Source: Serratia entomophila
Lineage (GTDB): Bacteria; Pseudomonadota; Gammaproteobacteria; Enterobacterales; Enterobacteriaceae
DNA length: 64,000 bases
Direction of reading: 5' to 3'
NCBI RefSeq assembly: GCF_021462285.1
Contig: NZ_CP082787.1
Span: 3,534,001 to 3,598,000, forward strand
The notes under the pieces were generated by a model. It saw only the letters and a program-made list of their open reading frames with translations. It ran no database searches and was not told where the DNA came from. This document shows, in pieces, positions 37,230-46,943 of the stretch (positions are counted from its first letter, which is position 1; the number at the start of each line of letters is the position of its first letter). The position numbers were made by a program, and so were the translations under genes.

Positions 37230-38816
37230 TTATTTCTCCAGCGACACCTGCTTGAAGATGTGCTTGCCGAACGGGTCGATCTCGTAGCCCTGCACCTCCT
37301 TGCGCACCGGCTCGAAGATGGTCGAATGGGCGATCATCAGCGCCGGCATTTGTTCATGCATCATCACCTGCGCCTGTTCGTACATCGCCACCCGCTTGGC
37401 ATGGTCGTTCTCTTCGCGCGCCTGCTGGATCAACTGGTCAAACGGCTTATAGCACCACTTGGCGGAGTTAGAGCCGTTGAGCGAGGCGCAGGTGAACAGC
37501 GGGCCGAAGAAGTTGTCCGGGTCGCCGTTGGCGGTGGTCCAGCCCATCAGCGCGGTCTGGTGCTCGCCGTTTTTGATCCGCTGCAGGTACTCGCCCCATT
37601 CGAAGGTCACCACCTTGGCGCGCACGCCGATTTTAGCCCAGTCCGCCTGGATCATCTCCGCCATGCGTTTGGCGTTGGGATTATAGGGCCGCTGCACCGG
37701 CATCGCCCACAGATCGATGGCGAAGCCCTGCCCCAGCCCGGCCTCCTGCAGCAGCCGTTTCGCCTGGTCCGGCGCGTACGGGTAATCCTCAATCTTGTCG
37801 TTGCTGCCCCACTGGGTCGGCGGCAGCAGATTCTTGGCAGGCTGGCCGGCGCCGTGGAACACCGCCTCGATAATCGCCGGCTTGTTGATCGCCAGCGCCA
37901 GCGCCTGACGCACCTTGACGTTGTCCAGCGGTTTCTTCTGGGTATTGAACGCCAGGAAGCCGATGTTCAACCCCGACTTTTCCATCAGCCGTAGATTGTT
38001 ATCTTCCCGCATGCGGGCTAAATCCGCCGGGTTGGGGAACGGCATCACCTGACATTCGTTTTTTTGCAGCTTGGCGAAGCGCACCGCCGCGTCCGGGGTG
38101 ATCGAGAACACCAGCCGATCGATTTTCGGCCGCCCTTCCCAATAGCCGTCGAACGCCTTATAGAGAATTTTGGCGTCCTTCTGGTATTGCACCAGTTGGA
38201 ACGGGCCGGTGCCGATCGGATCGTTGTCCACCCGCTGTGGCGTACCCGCCTTCAGCATCGCGTCGGCGTACTCCGCCGAGAGAATGGTGGCGAAATACAT
38301 GCCCAGATCGGCCACGAACGGCGCTTCGGCGCGGGAAAGCTCGAAACGCACGGTGTTGTCGTCCACCTTGACGATGCGATCGATCAGCGTACCGAACTCC
38401 ATCGATTCAAAGTTGGTGTAGGCGCCGTTGGAAACCTTGTGGTAGGGATTATTGGCGTCTTTCTGGCGCATAAAGGAGAAAATGACGTCGTCGGCGTTGA
38501 AGTCGCGGGTGGGGGTGAAATATTTATTGCTCTGGAATTTCACGCCTTTGCGCAGGTGGAAGGTATAGGTTTTGCCGTCTTCGCTCACTTCCCAGCGCTC
38601 CGCCAGGCTGGGCTGCAGCTCGACGGTGCCGGTTTTAAAATCCACCAGCCGGTTGTAGATCGTCGCCGAACTGGCGTCCACCGTCGGGCCAGAGGTAAAC
38701 AGCTGCGGGTTGAAGCCCTCCGGCGAACTTTCCGAACAATAGACCAGCGTGCTCGCCTGCACGCCACCGCTTACCGCCAACGCCAACAGCCCCATCGTTA
38801 TCGCTTTTTTATTCAT
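37230..38816 (-). CDS. dipeptide-type ABC substrate-binding protein, orphan
   Basis: 528 residues from ATG 38816. Family 5 extracellular solute-binding protein of the DppA kind. Signal peptide ends GGVQAS, and the mature start LVYCSESSPEGFNPQLFTSGPTVDASSATIYNRLVDF matches DppA. Other DppA-like pieces are GTGPFQLVQYQKDA, LAFNTQKKPLDNVKVRQALALAINK and FTCASLNG. E. coli DppA has 535 residues. No permease or ATPase genes adjoin it, so it probably feeds a dpp permease encoded elsewhere, or binds haem or peptides in a similar way. That role is inferred. Confidence 0.85.
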   Translation of the reverse strand: MNKKAITMGLLALAVSGGVQASTLVYCSESSPEGFNPQLFTSGPTVDASSATIYNRLVDFKTGTVELQPSLAERWEVSEDGKTYTFHLRKGVKFQSNKYFTPTRDFNADDVIFSFMRQKDANNPYHKVSNGAYTNFESMEFGTLIDRIVKVDDNTVRFELSRAEAPFVADLGMYFATILSAEYADAMLKAGTPQRVDNDPIGTGPFQLVQYQKDAKILYKAFDGYWEGRPKIDRLVFSITPDAAVRFAKLQKNECQVMPFPNPADLARMREDNNLRLMEKSGLNIGFLAFNTQKKPLDNVKVRQALALAINKPAIIEAVFHGAGQPAKNLLPPTQWGSNDKIEDYPYAPDQAKRLLQEAGLGQGFAIDLWAMPVQRPYNPNAKRMAEMIQADWAKIGVRAKVVTFEWGEYLQRIKNGEHQTALMGWTTANGDPDNFFGPLFTCASLNGSNSAKWCYKPFDQLIQQAREENDHAKRVAMYEQAQVMMHEQMPALMIAHSTIFEPVRKEVQGYEIDPFGKHIFKQVSLEK

Positions 38817-38947
38817 CGTGCCATCCCCAGTGGTGAGAAAACAGACCGATGAATAGCAATAAATCACGCAGTTAGGCTTGTAAAGGACAAATTCCGCGCA
38901 TGCGGGCAGCCGCATGGCCATTCACGGCATAAAGCCGGCGTTGCTGG

Positions 38948-39853
38948 TTATTCGCCGCAGCTCGCTATCAGCCTCTCGATTAACGCCTTAACTTTGGGCA
39001 ACTTTTCCCGGTTTTTCAGCCAGGCCAGGGTAATCGGCATACCGTCCGTTTCCAATTCAGGAAGAATTTTCACTAGCCGGCCGTCTGCCAATGGTTCGCG
39101 GATCAACCAGGTGGGGAGCTGCCCGATGCCAAACCCGGCCATCACCGCCAGCGCCTGCCCTTCCGAATCCCCTATCGCCAGGCCGCCAGAGGCCGGCCTC
39201 AGTATATTTTCCTGCCTCTCCCCGGTGAAATGGAGCGGGTAGGCCATGCCGTTTCCCTGGCCATAGAAGACCAAAGCGTGCTCCGACAGCTCATGCTCAT
39301 TGCCGGGCTCCCCGTGCCGTTGCAAATAGCCCGGCGAAGCGCAAAAGACCAGCCTTTGAATATTCATCTGATAATGCCCCAGCGCCGCCGGCCAAATGCT
39401 GCGGCCGCCTGAGCGTACGATAATATCAATCCCGTCTTCAACCGGGTCGACAAAGCGATCGGACAGGGTAATGTGGGGTTCCAGCTGCGGGTGCTCGCGC
39501 ATAAATTGCAAGATGACCGGCAAAACCTGCAGCCGCCCATAGGCTGCCGGCAAATCGATACGTATCCCGCCCTTTAATTCCTGATGTTCCGCATGCAGCG
39601 ACAGCTCCACCTCTTCAAGATGCGCCAACGCGCCGGTGCAGGCACGGTAAAACTCCACGCCGGCGTCATTCAGCGCCAGGCGTCGGGTCGTGCGGTCGAA
39701 CAGCTTTACCTTAAGCCGTTTTTCTAACCTGGCGACGGATTTGCTGACGGCCGAAGTGGTTAAATGCAATCGCTCGGCGGCGGCGGTAAAACTGCCCGCA
39801 TCAGCGACGCAGACAAACACGTCAATGCCCTTCAGACGCTCTGAAAAACGCAT
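38948..39853 (-). CDS. LysR-family regulator, divergent from nitroreductase
   Basis: 301 residues from ATG 39853 (MRFSERLKGIDVFVCVADAGSFTAAAERLHLTTSAVSKSVARLEKRL); a TTG start 33 bases upstream is less likely. The helix-turn-helix is residues about 18-40, with the effector domain in the remainder. The DNA-binding part resembles regulators that repress neighbouring oxidoreductase genes. It faces the nitroreductase gene across 126 bases that include an exact inverted repeat. Confidence 0.88.
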   Translation of the reverse strand: MRFSERLKGIDVFVCVADAGSFTAAAERLHLTTSAVSKSVARLEKRLKVKLFDRTTRRLALNDAGVEFYRACTGALAHLEEVELSLHAEHQELKGGIRIDLPAAYGRLQVLPVILQFMREHPQLEPHITLSDRFVDPVEDGIDIIVRSGGRSIWPAALGHYQMNIQRLVFCASPGYLQRHGEPGNEHELSEHALVFYGQGNGMAYPLHFTGERQENILRPASGGLAIGDSEGQALAVMAGFGIGQLPTWLIREPLADGRLVKILPELETDGMPITLAWLKNREKLPKVKALIERLIASCGE

Positions 39854-39934
39854 GGGAGGCCACCCTATTGTTGAATTAATTTCCAATAACAGAGTGAATT
39901 AATACCAAAGATGTCACCTGGATTCCATTATAAG

Positions 39935-39959
39935 ATTGCCTGTCTCATTTTTAGGCAAT
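39935..39959. promoter_or_regulatory. LysR-type operator before the nitroreductase gene
   Basis: ATTGCCT-N11-AGGCAAT, exact seven-base arms with the 11-base spacing typical of LysR boxes, placed 20 bases before the nitroreductase ATG. A position this far downstream suggests repression. Confidence 0.6.
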
Positions 39960-39979
39960 TTGATTAACGGAAGGTAAAT

Positions 39980-40660
39980 ATGAACAGCCGGGTATTATCT
40001 TTTGCAGACACCGTCAGCCAGCGTTTTTCACCGCGCGCTTTTCTTCCTGCGTCCTTAACCGAGGGGCAACTCAACGAGGTGCTGCAAGATGCGCAATGCG
40101 CGCCATCTAATTGCAATACTCAGCCATGGCACGTCCATATCGTGTCGGGTAAAAAGAGGGAAGCCCTGAGCAATACATTGATAGAAAATGATAATCTTGG
40201 CCTGGCCAAACCGGATTTCACCTTCGATTACGCCGATTATTACGGTGATTATTTCGAACGCAGCCAGGAGCAAACCAGAATATATTATGAATCTCTCGGA
40301 GTAAGGCGCGAGGATCAGGAAAAACGCAGAGAAATCTACCTGCGCAATTTTAAATTCTTCAATGCGCCTCACGTCGCGTTCTTGTTTATGCCTTCATTTG
40401 GCGACAACGTACGCGTGGCGTCCGATATCGGCATGTATGCGCAAAACTTCCTGCTTTCCCTGACCGCCAGAGGCTATGCCGGGATACCGCAAACCCTGCT
40501 CGGATTCCATGCGGATACGGTGAGGGAAGCGTTGGGCGTCTCGGCGGAGTTCCGGCTGCTGTTTGGCATTTCGTTCGGCTATGCCGACCCGCAGGCCCCG
40601 ACCCACAGTGTTCGCGTAGGCAGGCTCCCGGTTGAGAAAAGCGTCGTTCTGCATAATTAA
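39980..40660 (+). CDS. nitroreductase family protein
   Basis: 226 residues, ATG 39980 with GGAAGG upstream. FMN-dependent NAD(P)H oxidoreductase. The N-terminal FSPRAFLPASLTEGQLNEVLQDAQCAPSNCNTQPWHVHIVSG is the FMN-phosphate and ring-binding pattern (R-x-F, PSxxNxQPW). SDIGMYAQNFLLSLTARGYAGIPQTLLGF and LFGISFGYAD complete the fold. Members reduce quinones or nitroaromatics; the substrate is unknown. GC content is lower than that of neighbours, especially in the first half. Confidence 0.88.
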   Translation: MNSRVLSFADTVSQRFSPRAFLPASLTEGQLNEVLQDAQCAPSNCNTQPWHVHIVSGKKREALSNTLIENDNLGLAKPDFTFDYADYYGDYFERSQEQTRIYYESLGVRREDQEKRREIYLRNFKFFNAPHVAFLFMPSFGDNVRVASDIGMYAQNFLLSLTARGYAGIPQTLLGFHADTVREALGVSAEFRLLFGISFGYADPQAPTHSVRVGRLPVEKSVVLHN

Positions 40661-40760
40661 CCGCTAATGACCGCCAGAACCAGCGCACGATGATTTGGCT
40701 GCGCCGCAGCAAAAAATCGCGGCTGGTTCTTTGGTGGCAGGCCATCAGCCGATGATGAAA

Positions 40761-42446
40761 TTAAATCATCTGGCTAAAGTTCATCTGCGCCATCAGCTTG
40801 TAGTTGTCGGCATAATCGACCGGTATCGCCACCACCACCGGCCCCTGGATTTCCATCGCCTTGCGCAGCATCGGCCGCAGATCCTCTACCGACTGTACGG
40901 CAAAGCCAACCGCCCCGCAGGATTCCGCATAGGCTTTGAAATCTATCGGCCCGAACTCTACGCCGGATTTGCGCTGGTATTTGTTTACCTCCTGCATTTC
41001 CACCATGTTGTAGGCGTTATCCACCCAGATCACGTGCACGATGTTGTTTTTCAGCCGCACGGCGGTTTCCAGCTCCATGCTCGACTGCATAAAGCCGCCG
41101 TCGCCTGAAATCGAGACCACTTTGTCGCCCGGGCGCACCAGCGCCGCGCCGATCGCCCACGGCAGCGCCACCCCCATGGTCTGCTGGCCGTTGGAAATCA
41201 GCAGCTGACGGGCGCGGAAGCTGTAAAGATAGCGGGCGATCCAAATATGGAAGCTGCCCATATCCACGCACAGCGTCACGTCATCGCTGACGATATCCTG
41301 CAGTTCTTTCACGATGCGCAGCGGGTGGATCGGCATGCCGCCGCGCCGCGCCGCGCGCTCCGCCAGCTCGCTGCGCTGGCGCCCCAGATCGGTGAGGATC
41401 AGCTCCACCTCGGCCGGCACGCTGACCGCGCCGCTGAAGGCTTCGGTCAACATGTTGAGGGTGGCGCTGATATTGCCCACCAGCTCGACGTCCGGGCGGT
41501 AGCAGGTGTCGATGTCCGCCGGCAGCACGTCGATATGCACCAGCTTCAGCCTGCCCTGGCTGTTCCACATGCAGGGATCGTATTCGATCGGGCCATAGCC
41601 GACGCTGACCACCAGATCGGCCTTTTGCAGCAGCTGATCGGCGGGCTGGTTGTTGAACAGCCCGACGCGGCCGGCAAAGCGGGCGAAATGGTTAACGTCG
41701 ATCACCCCGGCCGCCTGATAGGTGCCGACCACCGGCATATGGGTGCGGTACAGCAGATGGCGCACCGCCTCGCTGTTTTCCGGGCGGCTGGCCTGCAGGC
41801 CCAGCAGCAGTACCGGGCATTTGGCCCGTTGGATCAGTTTTACCGCCGCCTGAATGTCGTCGGCGGCCGCGGCGCCCATGCGCGGCAGGCGGCAGCCGGC
41901 CAGCACCGGCGCGCTCACCGGCTCATTGACGATGTCCATCGGCAGGCTGACGAACGAAGCGCCGGGCCGGCCAAACTCGGCGCGGCGGAAGGCGTTGGCG
42001 ATCACCTCGGAGATCGCCGAACCGGCGTGCACCTCGGCGCAATATTTGGTCACCGGGCGGAACATGCTGACGGTGTCCATGCTCTGGTGGGTCTGCTTCA
42101 GGTTGTCGGCGCGCTTCACCGCCCCGCCGAAAGCCACCACCGCATCCCCTTCCGAAGTGGCGGTCGCCAGCCCGGTGATCAGGTTGGAGCTGCCCGGCCC
42201 GGAGGTGACCAGCGCCACCCCGGCCTTGCCGGTCAGGCGGCCGACCGCCGCCGCCATAAAGGCCGCGTTGGCCTCGTGGCGCACCACCACCGTTTCGATC
42301 GACGGCGCGTCCTCCAGCGAATCGAACACCCGGTCAATCTTGGCGCCCGGAATGCCGAACACGTGCTTCACGCCCTGCGCCTCCAGATTTTTCACCACCA
42401 AATCCGCGCCGCATTGCCAATTATTGTCTGTTTTTACCTGTGCCAT
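40761..42446 (-). CDS. budB: catabolic acetolactate synthase
   Basis: 561 residues from ATG 42446, GGAGG seven bases upstream; the longer frame to 42971 would read into budA. FAD-independent, TPP-dependent enzyme condensing two pyruvates to alpha-acetolactate. The TPP glutamate is in [13 protein letters not shown] and the Mg-TPP motif in [44 protein letters not shown] and length fit the AlsS/BudB branch. It follows budA by 34 bases in the same transcript. Confidence 0.95.
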   Translation of the reverse strand: MAQVKTDNNWQCGADLVVKNLEAQGVKHVFGIPGAKIDRVFDSLEDAPSIETVVVRHEANAAFMAAAVGRLTGKAGVALVTSGPGSSNLITGLATATSEGDAVVAFGGAVKRADNLKQTHQSMDTVSMFRPVTKYCAEVHAGSAISEVIANAFRRAEFGRPGASFVSLPMDIVNEPVSAPVLAGCRLPRMGAAAADDIQAAVKLIQRAKCPVLLLGLQASRPENSEAVRHLLYRTHMPVVGTYQAAGVIDVNHFARFAGRVGLFNNQPADQLLQKADLVVSVGYGPIEYDPCMWNSQGRLKLVHIDVLPADIDTCYRPDVELVGNISATLNMLTEAFSGAVSVPAEVELILTDLGRQRSELAERAARRGGMPIHPLRIVKELQDIVSDDVTLCVDMGSFHIWIARYLYSFRARQLLISNGQQTMGVALPWAIGAALVRPGDKVVSISGDGGFMQSSMELETAVRLKNNIVHVIWVDNAYNMVEMQEVNKYQRKSGVEFGPIDFKAYAESCGAVGFAVQSVEDLRPMLRKAMEIQGPVVVAIPVDYADNYKLMAQMNFSQMI

Positions 42447-42480
42447 GGTTCCACCTCCTAAAAAAACGATCGCCGGGGCA

Positions 42481-43260
42481 TTAACCCTCGGCGGAACGAA
42501 TCGCGCGATCCAAATCCTCTGGGCAGAGGTCGGCGCGTAAGAAATCCGCATCATGCGGCAATTGAAGATTGAGACGGGTGATAACGCCGAACTGCAGGCG
42601 GCCGTGATCGAGCTGATAATCCAGCACGTGGCCGCCGCCGCTGCGGTCGTCGGTAACGAAGTGTTCGTGATAGCCGGCCACGCCGATGCCCTGCATATAG
42701 TCCGGCGAGCGGAAGCCGACCAGCGTGCCCTGCCGCTGATGGAAGGAGAACGTCGGCTGTTCTTCAATCGCCTCCAGCATCGGGCGATACGGCCGTTCCT
42801 GGCGCGGTACGGTACGGGTTTCCACGTGGCTGAATTCGCCGTCGACCCGCACCGCGCAGAACAGGTTCGGCGAAGCGACCTGTTCGTCGATGCACTGGTG
42901 CAGCTGGGCCTTGGTGATCGGCCGGTCGAACCGTTGGCTGACGCTGGGCTGGAAAAAGGTGACCACGGCAAAGGGAGTTTTCTGTTGCAGACCGGCCGGC
43001 CTTGCGCTGCCGTCGGCGCGCAGCTGGTGTATTTCGTGGTCGAAGGCGATCAGCTCGCCATCCAGATGATTGAAGGTGCCAAGGCCGAAGTTGCCGTGCT
43101 TCAGCAACTCGGCGATGGTGACCTCACCTTCGTATACGCCGCCGATCAACGCGCTCATCAGCGAGATTTGGTAGATTTCACCCTCCCCGGCAACCACCGA
43201 TTGCCTGGCGAAACCCTGCACCAAATGGTGCGCGCAGGCGCAACCCTGGTTTTTGTTCAT
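42481..43260 (-). CDS. budA: alpha-acetolactate decarboxylase
   Basis: 259 residues. Converts alpha-acetolactate to acetoin, the step before 2,3-butanediol. Zinc ligands are seen as the histidines of [20 protein letters not shown] near the C-terminus, with the catalytic glutamate and arginine of the family likely upstream. First gene of budA-budB. The acetoin reductase gene budC is not in this cluster. A LysR gene lies upstream and divergent. Confidence 0.95.
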   Translation of the reverse strand: MNKNQGCACAHHLVQGFARQSVVAGEGEIYQISLMSALIGGVYEGEVTIAELLKHGNFGLGTFNHLDGELIAFDHEIHQLRADGSARPAGLQQKTPFAVVTFFQPSVSQRFDRPITKAQLHQCIDEQVASPNLFCAVRVDGEFSHVETRTVPRQERPYRPMLEAIEEQPTFSFHQRQGTLVGFRSPDYMQGIGVAGYHEHFVTDDRSGGGHVLDYQLDHGRLQFGVITRLNLQLPHDADFLRADLCPEDLDRAIRSAEG

Positions 43261-43689
43261 GACCTACTCCTCCACCAGCGCAAGGCAATATGCCCCGCGC
43301 GTTCAAAAATGCTCACCGGCGGTGAACAAAGATGCCGCCATCGGCGCGTTCGTGAGTTGGAACGATTCAGCCTGAGGCGACAAAAAAACCGGCACGGCGG
43401 GCCGGCTGACGTTCAGGCGCAACAGGGGTTAGCAAACATAAAGTGTCACTAATCATTGTCGTTTAGCCGAGCGTCAAATTGAACGGTTTATCTGGTGTTG
43501 AAGCGGCAATCAATCTTCCGGGCCAATACGGTTACCCGGGGAAAATATTTTATATTTAGTGCTAAAGGCCACGTGGGTTATGCATTTTTTCTCTATGCGT
43601 CCGTGCCTAAGCGCAGGAAAAGAGTAGCCCGCCGGCCGCCGGCTGAGAAGCGGGTATTCATAAGAAACGCTTTTGCATATAATGCAAAA
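43261..43689. other. bud divergent promoter region
   Basis: 429 bases between budA and the LysR gene, with AT-rich patches. Its right end is an exact palindrome against the LysR start codon, described separately. No FNR site of the TTGAT-N4-ATCAA type was found. Confidence 0.6.
43671..43689 (+). promoter_or_regulatory. palindrome with embedded -10 at the LysR start
   Basis: TTTTGCAT-ATA-ATGCAAAA, immediately before ATG 43690. TATAAT occupies 43678-43683. There is no ribosome site between it and the ATG. Confidence 0.6.
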
Positions 43690-44592
43690 ATGAATGATGC
43701 CCGTTATGTTGAACATCTGCCGATTTTTCTCGATGTGGCCCGGTTGGGCAGCTTCTCCGCCGCCGCGCGCAAGCTGGGCATGGTGCCCTCCTCTCTGGTG
43801 CGCCATATCGACGCGCTGGAGAGCGCACTCGGCGCCACGCTGTTTATCCGCTCTACCCGCGGCCTGATGCTGACCGATGCCGGTGAACTGTTGCTGCCGC
43901 GCGCCGCCGCGCTGTTGGGGGACATCACCGACATCCGCGCCGAGCTGAGCGCGTTGGCCGATACGCCACAGGGCACGCTGCGCATCAGCTGCCTGCCGAC
44001 CTTTGGTAAAACCTACGTTCTGCCGCTGCTGCCGGTGCTGAGTGAACGCTGCCCGCGGCTGTTCGTCGATCTGGATCTGACCGAACGCCAAACCGACCCG
44101 ACGCAGGAGCAGTTGGACGCCGCCATCCGCATCGGCGAGCAGAAGGACAGCGGGCTGTACGCCAGCCGCATCGCCACCCAACGCTGGGTGATGTGCGCCA
44201 GCCCCGGCTATGTCGCCCGCTACGGCCGGCCGGCCAGTCTGGACGCCCTGCCACATCACCGGCTGATCGCCCGTTACCACAAGCAGCAACCGGCCTGCTG
44301 GGCGCAGATCCTCAGCGTCGCGCTGATGGGGCGCTGCAGCATGGTGCTGCGCTGTGACGATTTTACCGCCCAGCGCCAGGCGGCGCTGCTCGGCCTGGGC
44401 ATCGCTTTTCTGCCTAATTGGGTGGTGGGGCCGGATATTCACAGCGGGCAATTACGGCAGCTGCTTGAAGACCCGCGCGGCGAGCAGCAGGGGATCTATC
44501 TGCTGCGGCCGGTGGCGAAAGTTTCCGCCCGGCTGGAGGCCTTCAGCAACCTGCTGCTGCACGGCATCGGTCAGCCGCCCAGCTGGGAATGA
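43690..44592 (+). CDS. budR: LysR-family regulator, probable BudR
   Basis: 300 residues from ATG 43690; the frame is open upstream to 43495 but that part has no family similarity. HTH is in FLDVARLGSFSAAARKLGMVPSSLVRHIDALESALG; the effector domain (about 90-295) includes RISCLPTFGKTYVLPLLPVLSE. Divergence from budAB matches the budR arrangement in Klebsiella and Serratia, where the regulator answers to acetate and growth phase (family knowledge). The role is inferred from position. Its 3' end overlaps eutC by 22 bases on the other strand. Confidence 0.82.
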   Translation: MNDARYVEHLPIFLDVARLGSFSAAARKLGMVPSSLVRHIDALESALGATLFIRSTRGLMLTDAGELLLPRAAALLGDITDIRAELSALADTPQGTLRISCLPTFGKTYVLPLLPVLSERCPRLFVDLDLTERQTDPTQEQLDAAIRIGEQKDSGLYASRIATQRWVMCASPGYVARYGRPASLDALPHHRLIARYHKQQPACWAQILSVALMGRCSMVLRCDDFTAQRQAALLGLGIAFLPNWVVGPDIHSGQLRQLLEDPRGEQQGIYLLRPVAKVSARLEAFSNLLLHGIGQPPSWE

Positions 44593-45362
44593 AGCGGCGT
44601 CACCCGGCCATGCAGCGCCGGGTTGTCGCTTTCATCTTTCAAATCAATGCCGGTCAGCCGCCGCTGAAAAGCCTGTTCAAGCAGCCATGCCAGCTTGAAC
44701 GCCGCCTGCGGGTAGCCCAACCCTTCCGGGCGCACATTGGAGATACAGTTGCGCTCAGACTCCCTTCTTTGGGTATTCGGCCCCCAGGTGAGGTAGAGCC
44801 CCAGACTGTCCGGCGACGACAGGCCCGGCCGCTCACCGATCAGGATCGCCACCGCCTTGGCCTGCAGGCACTCGCCGATATCGTCTCCCAACGCCACCCG
44901 CGCCTGATGCGCCAGCACCACCGGCGCCAGCGAAATATCCAGTGCCGCAAGATAGGGCCGCAACGCCTGCAGCAACGGCAGCGCCTGGCGATGCACCGCC
45001 TTGGAGGACAGCCCGTCCGCTATCACCAGCAGCAGATCGGCTCCCTGCTGCGGCAGGCCGAGCAACAGTTTGCGGCTGTCCGGCTCCAGCCTGCGCCCCC
45101 GGTCCGGGCGGCGCAGGTAGGCGGCGCGATCTTCCGCCTGGCTGTGTACGGTCAACGTTGGCCAGCCGTCGTCCTGCAACGCCTGCGCCAGGCGATCGCT
45201 GTCGAACGGTTGATGCACCGCGTCCCGCGCCTGCGCGTGCGCCAGCCCGAAGCGCAGCAGCTCGTCGGTGGGCAGGCTGGCGCCGGTGCGGCCTAGGGCG
45301 ATGCGTGCATCGGTAAAGGCGCGCAACGCCTCCCAGCCGTTGAGGTGTACCGGTTTGCTCAT
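44571..45362 (-). CDS. eutC: ethanolamine ammonia-lyase small subunit
   Basis: 263 residues. With EutB it forms the adenosylcobalamin-dependent lyase producing acetaldehyde and ammonia from ethanolamine. Recognisable pieces are FGLAHAQARDAVHQPFD, LLVIADGLSSKAVHRQALPLL, GERPGLSSPDSLGLYLTWGP and ERNCISNVRPEGLGYPQAA. Shorter than the E. coli protein (295), lacking much of the N-terminal extension. ATG overlaps the eutB stop by four bases. Confidence 0.94.
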   Translation of the reverse strand: MSKPVHLNGWEALRAFTDARIALGRTGASLPTDELLRFGLAHAQARDAVHQPFDSDRLAQALQDDGWPTLTVHSQAEDRAAYLRRPDRGRRLEPDSRKLLLGLPQQGADLLLVIADGLSSKAVHRQALPLLQALRPYLAALDISLAPVVLAHQARVALGDDIGECLQAKAVAILIGERPGLSSPDSLGLYLTWGPNTQRRESERNCISNVRPEGLGYPQAAFKLAWLLEQAFQRRLTGIDLKDESDNPALHGRVTPLHSQLGG

Positions 45363-46744
45363 GGCCTCTCTCCCTGCAGCGCCAGCAACAGCGGGTGGTT
45401 GGCAGCGGTGTCGCGCAGCCGCCCGCTAGCGTCGATGATGTTCATTTTCGCCAGCCAGACGGCGAACTCCGGCGCATGCTTCAGCCCCAGCAGCTCGCGG
45501 ATATACAGGGCGTCATGAAATGAGGTGCTCTGATAATTGAGCATGATGTCGTCGGCCCCCGGCACGCCAATCAGAAAGGTTAGACCGGCGGCGGCCAACA
45601 GCGTCAGCAGGGTATCCATATCGTCCTGATCGGCCTCGGCGTGGTTGGTGTAGCAAACGTCGCAGCCCAACGGCAGGCCGAGCAGCTTGCCGCAGAAGTG
45701 ATCCTCCAGCCCAGCGCGGATAATCTGCTTGCCGTCGTACAGATACTCGGGCCCGATAAAGCCCACCACGGTGTTGATCAGCAGCGGAGAGAAATGCCGC
45801 GCCACCGCGTAAGCGCGCGCCTCGCAGGTTTGCTGATCGACGCCGTGATGCGCATTGGCCGACAGGCAGCTGCCCTGCCCGGTTTCAAAATACATGACGT
45901 TATTGCCGAGCGTGCCGCGGTTGAGGCTCAGCGCCGCCTGCTGCGCCTCGGCCAACAGCGCCAGGCTGATGCCGAAACCGCGGTTGGCCGCCTCGGTGCC
46001 GGCGATCGACTGAAACACCAAATCCACCGGCGCGCCGCGCTCGATCAAACGCAGCGTGTTGGTCACGTGAGTCAGCACGCAGGACTGGGTGGGAATGGCG
46101 AAACGCTGGATCACGTCGTCCAGCATGTAGTTGAGTTTTTCCAGCAGCGGCAGGCTGTCGCTGGCGGGATTGATGCCAACCACCGCATCGCCGCTGCCGT
46201 ACAGCAGCCCGTCCAACATGCTGGCGGCGATGCCTTGCAGGCTGTCGGTCGGGTGATTGGGCTGCAGCCTGACGCTGAGATGGCCCGGCAGGCCGAGGGT
46301 GTTGCGAAAACGCGTCACCACCCGGCACTTCTTCGCCACCAGGATCAGATCCTGATTGCGCATGATTTTACTCACCGCCGCCGCCATTTCCGGAGTAATG
46401 CCGGGCGCCACCCGCGCCAGCGTGGCGCTGTCCGCCTGTTCGCTCAACAGCCAATTGCGGAAGTCGCCAACCGTCAGATGAGAAATCGGTTCAAAGGCGG
46501 CGGCGTTATGGCCGTCGATAATCAGCCGCGTCACCTCATCCTGCTCATAGGGCACCAGCGGCTGCTGCAAAAAAACCTTCAGCGGCAGATCCGCCAGCGC
46601 GATGCGCGCCGCCATGCGTTCTTCGGCGCTTTGCGCCGCCACTTCGGCCAGATAGTCCCCGGAGCGGGCCGGCGAGGCCCGGGCCATCAACTGGCGCAAG
46701 TCGCTGAAGCGGTAGCTGCGCCGGCCGAGCGTTACCTGATACAT
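45359..46744 (-). CDS. eutB: ethanolamine ammonia-lyase large subunit
   Basis: 461 residues, near the E. coli length (453). Barrel subunit with the active site. Family pieces seen are DGHNAAAFEPISHLTVGDFRNWLLSE, PNHPTDSLQGIAASMLDGLLYGSGDAVVGINPASDS, YFETGQGSCLSANAHHGVDQQTCEARAYAVARHFSPLLINTVVGFIGPEYLYDGKQI and GVPGADDIMLNYQSTSFHDALYIRELL. No eut microcompartment, reactivase or regulator genes are nearby; the system is the short, shell-free type. Transcribed ahead of eutC. Confidence 0.96.
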   Translation of the reverse strand: MYQVTLGRRSYRFSDLRQLMARASPARSGDYLAEVAAQSAEERMAARIALADLPLKVFLQQPLVPYEQDEVTRLIIDGHNAAAFEPISHLTVGDFRNWLLSEQADSATLARVAPGITPEMAAAVSKIMRNQDLILVAKKCRVVTRFRNTLGLPGHLSVRLQPNHPTDSLQGIAASMLDGLLYGSGDAVVGINPASDSLPLLEKLNYMLDDVIQRFAIPTQSCVLTHVTNTLRLIERGAPVDLVFQSIAGTEAANRGFGISLALLAEAQQAALSLNRGTLGNNVMYFETGQGSCLSANAHHGVDQQTCEARAYAVARHFSPLLINTVVGFIGPEYLYDGKQIIRAGLEDHFCGKLLGLPLGCDVCYTNHAEADQDDMDTLLTLLAAAGLTFLIGVPGADDIMLNYQSTSFHDALYIRELLGLKHAPEFAVWLAKMNIIDASGRLRDTAANHPLLLALQGERP

Positions 46745-46943
46745 AGCATCCCCTGTCGCCCTGAATGATGGTTGAAAACTGCAAACCCTGTACCAAGTGT
46801 AGTCAGCCGGCCAGGATTTTCGTTTTTCTTGTAAAATCAGACGATTAACAGGATAACGCCCTCAGCCGGGCTGCACTAAAATCAGGCATGCGCTTCCGTC
46901 GACGGGCACGGCGGAGTACAGTAGCCGCAGCATAGGAGAGGTA

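Noticed and set aside
42447..42971. Extended N-terminus of BudB
   Set aside because: The extension is read out of frame through budA and the GGAGG site before ATG 42446 is clear.
43441..43510. FNR site in the bud promoter
   Set aside because: TTGAAGCGGCAATCAA has 16 rather than 14 bases between outer positions and a mismatched half-site.
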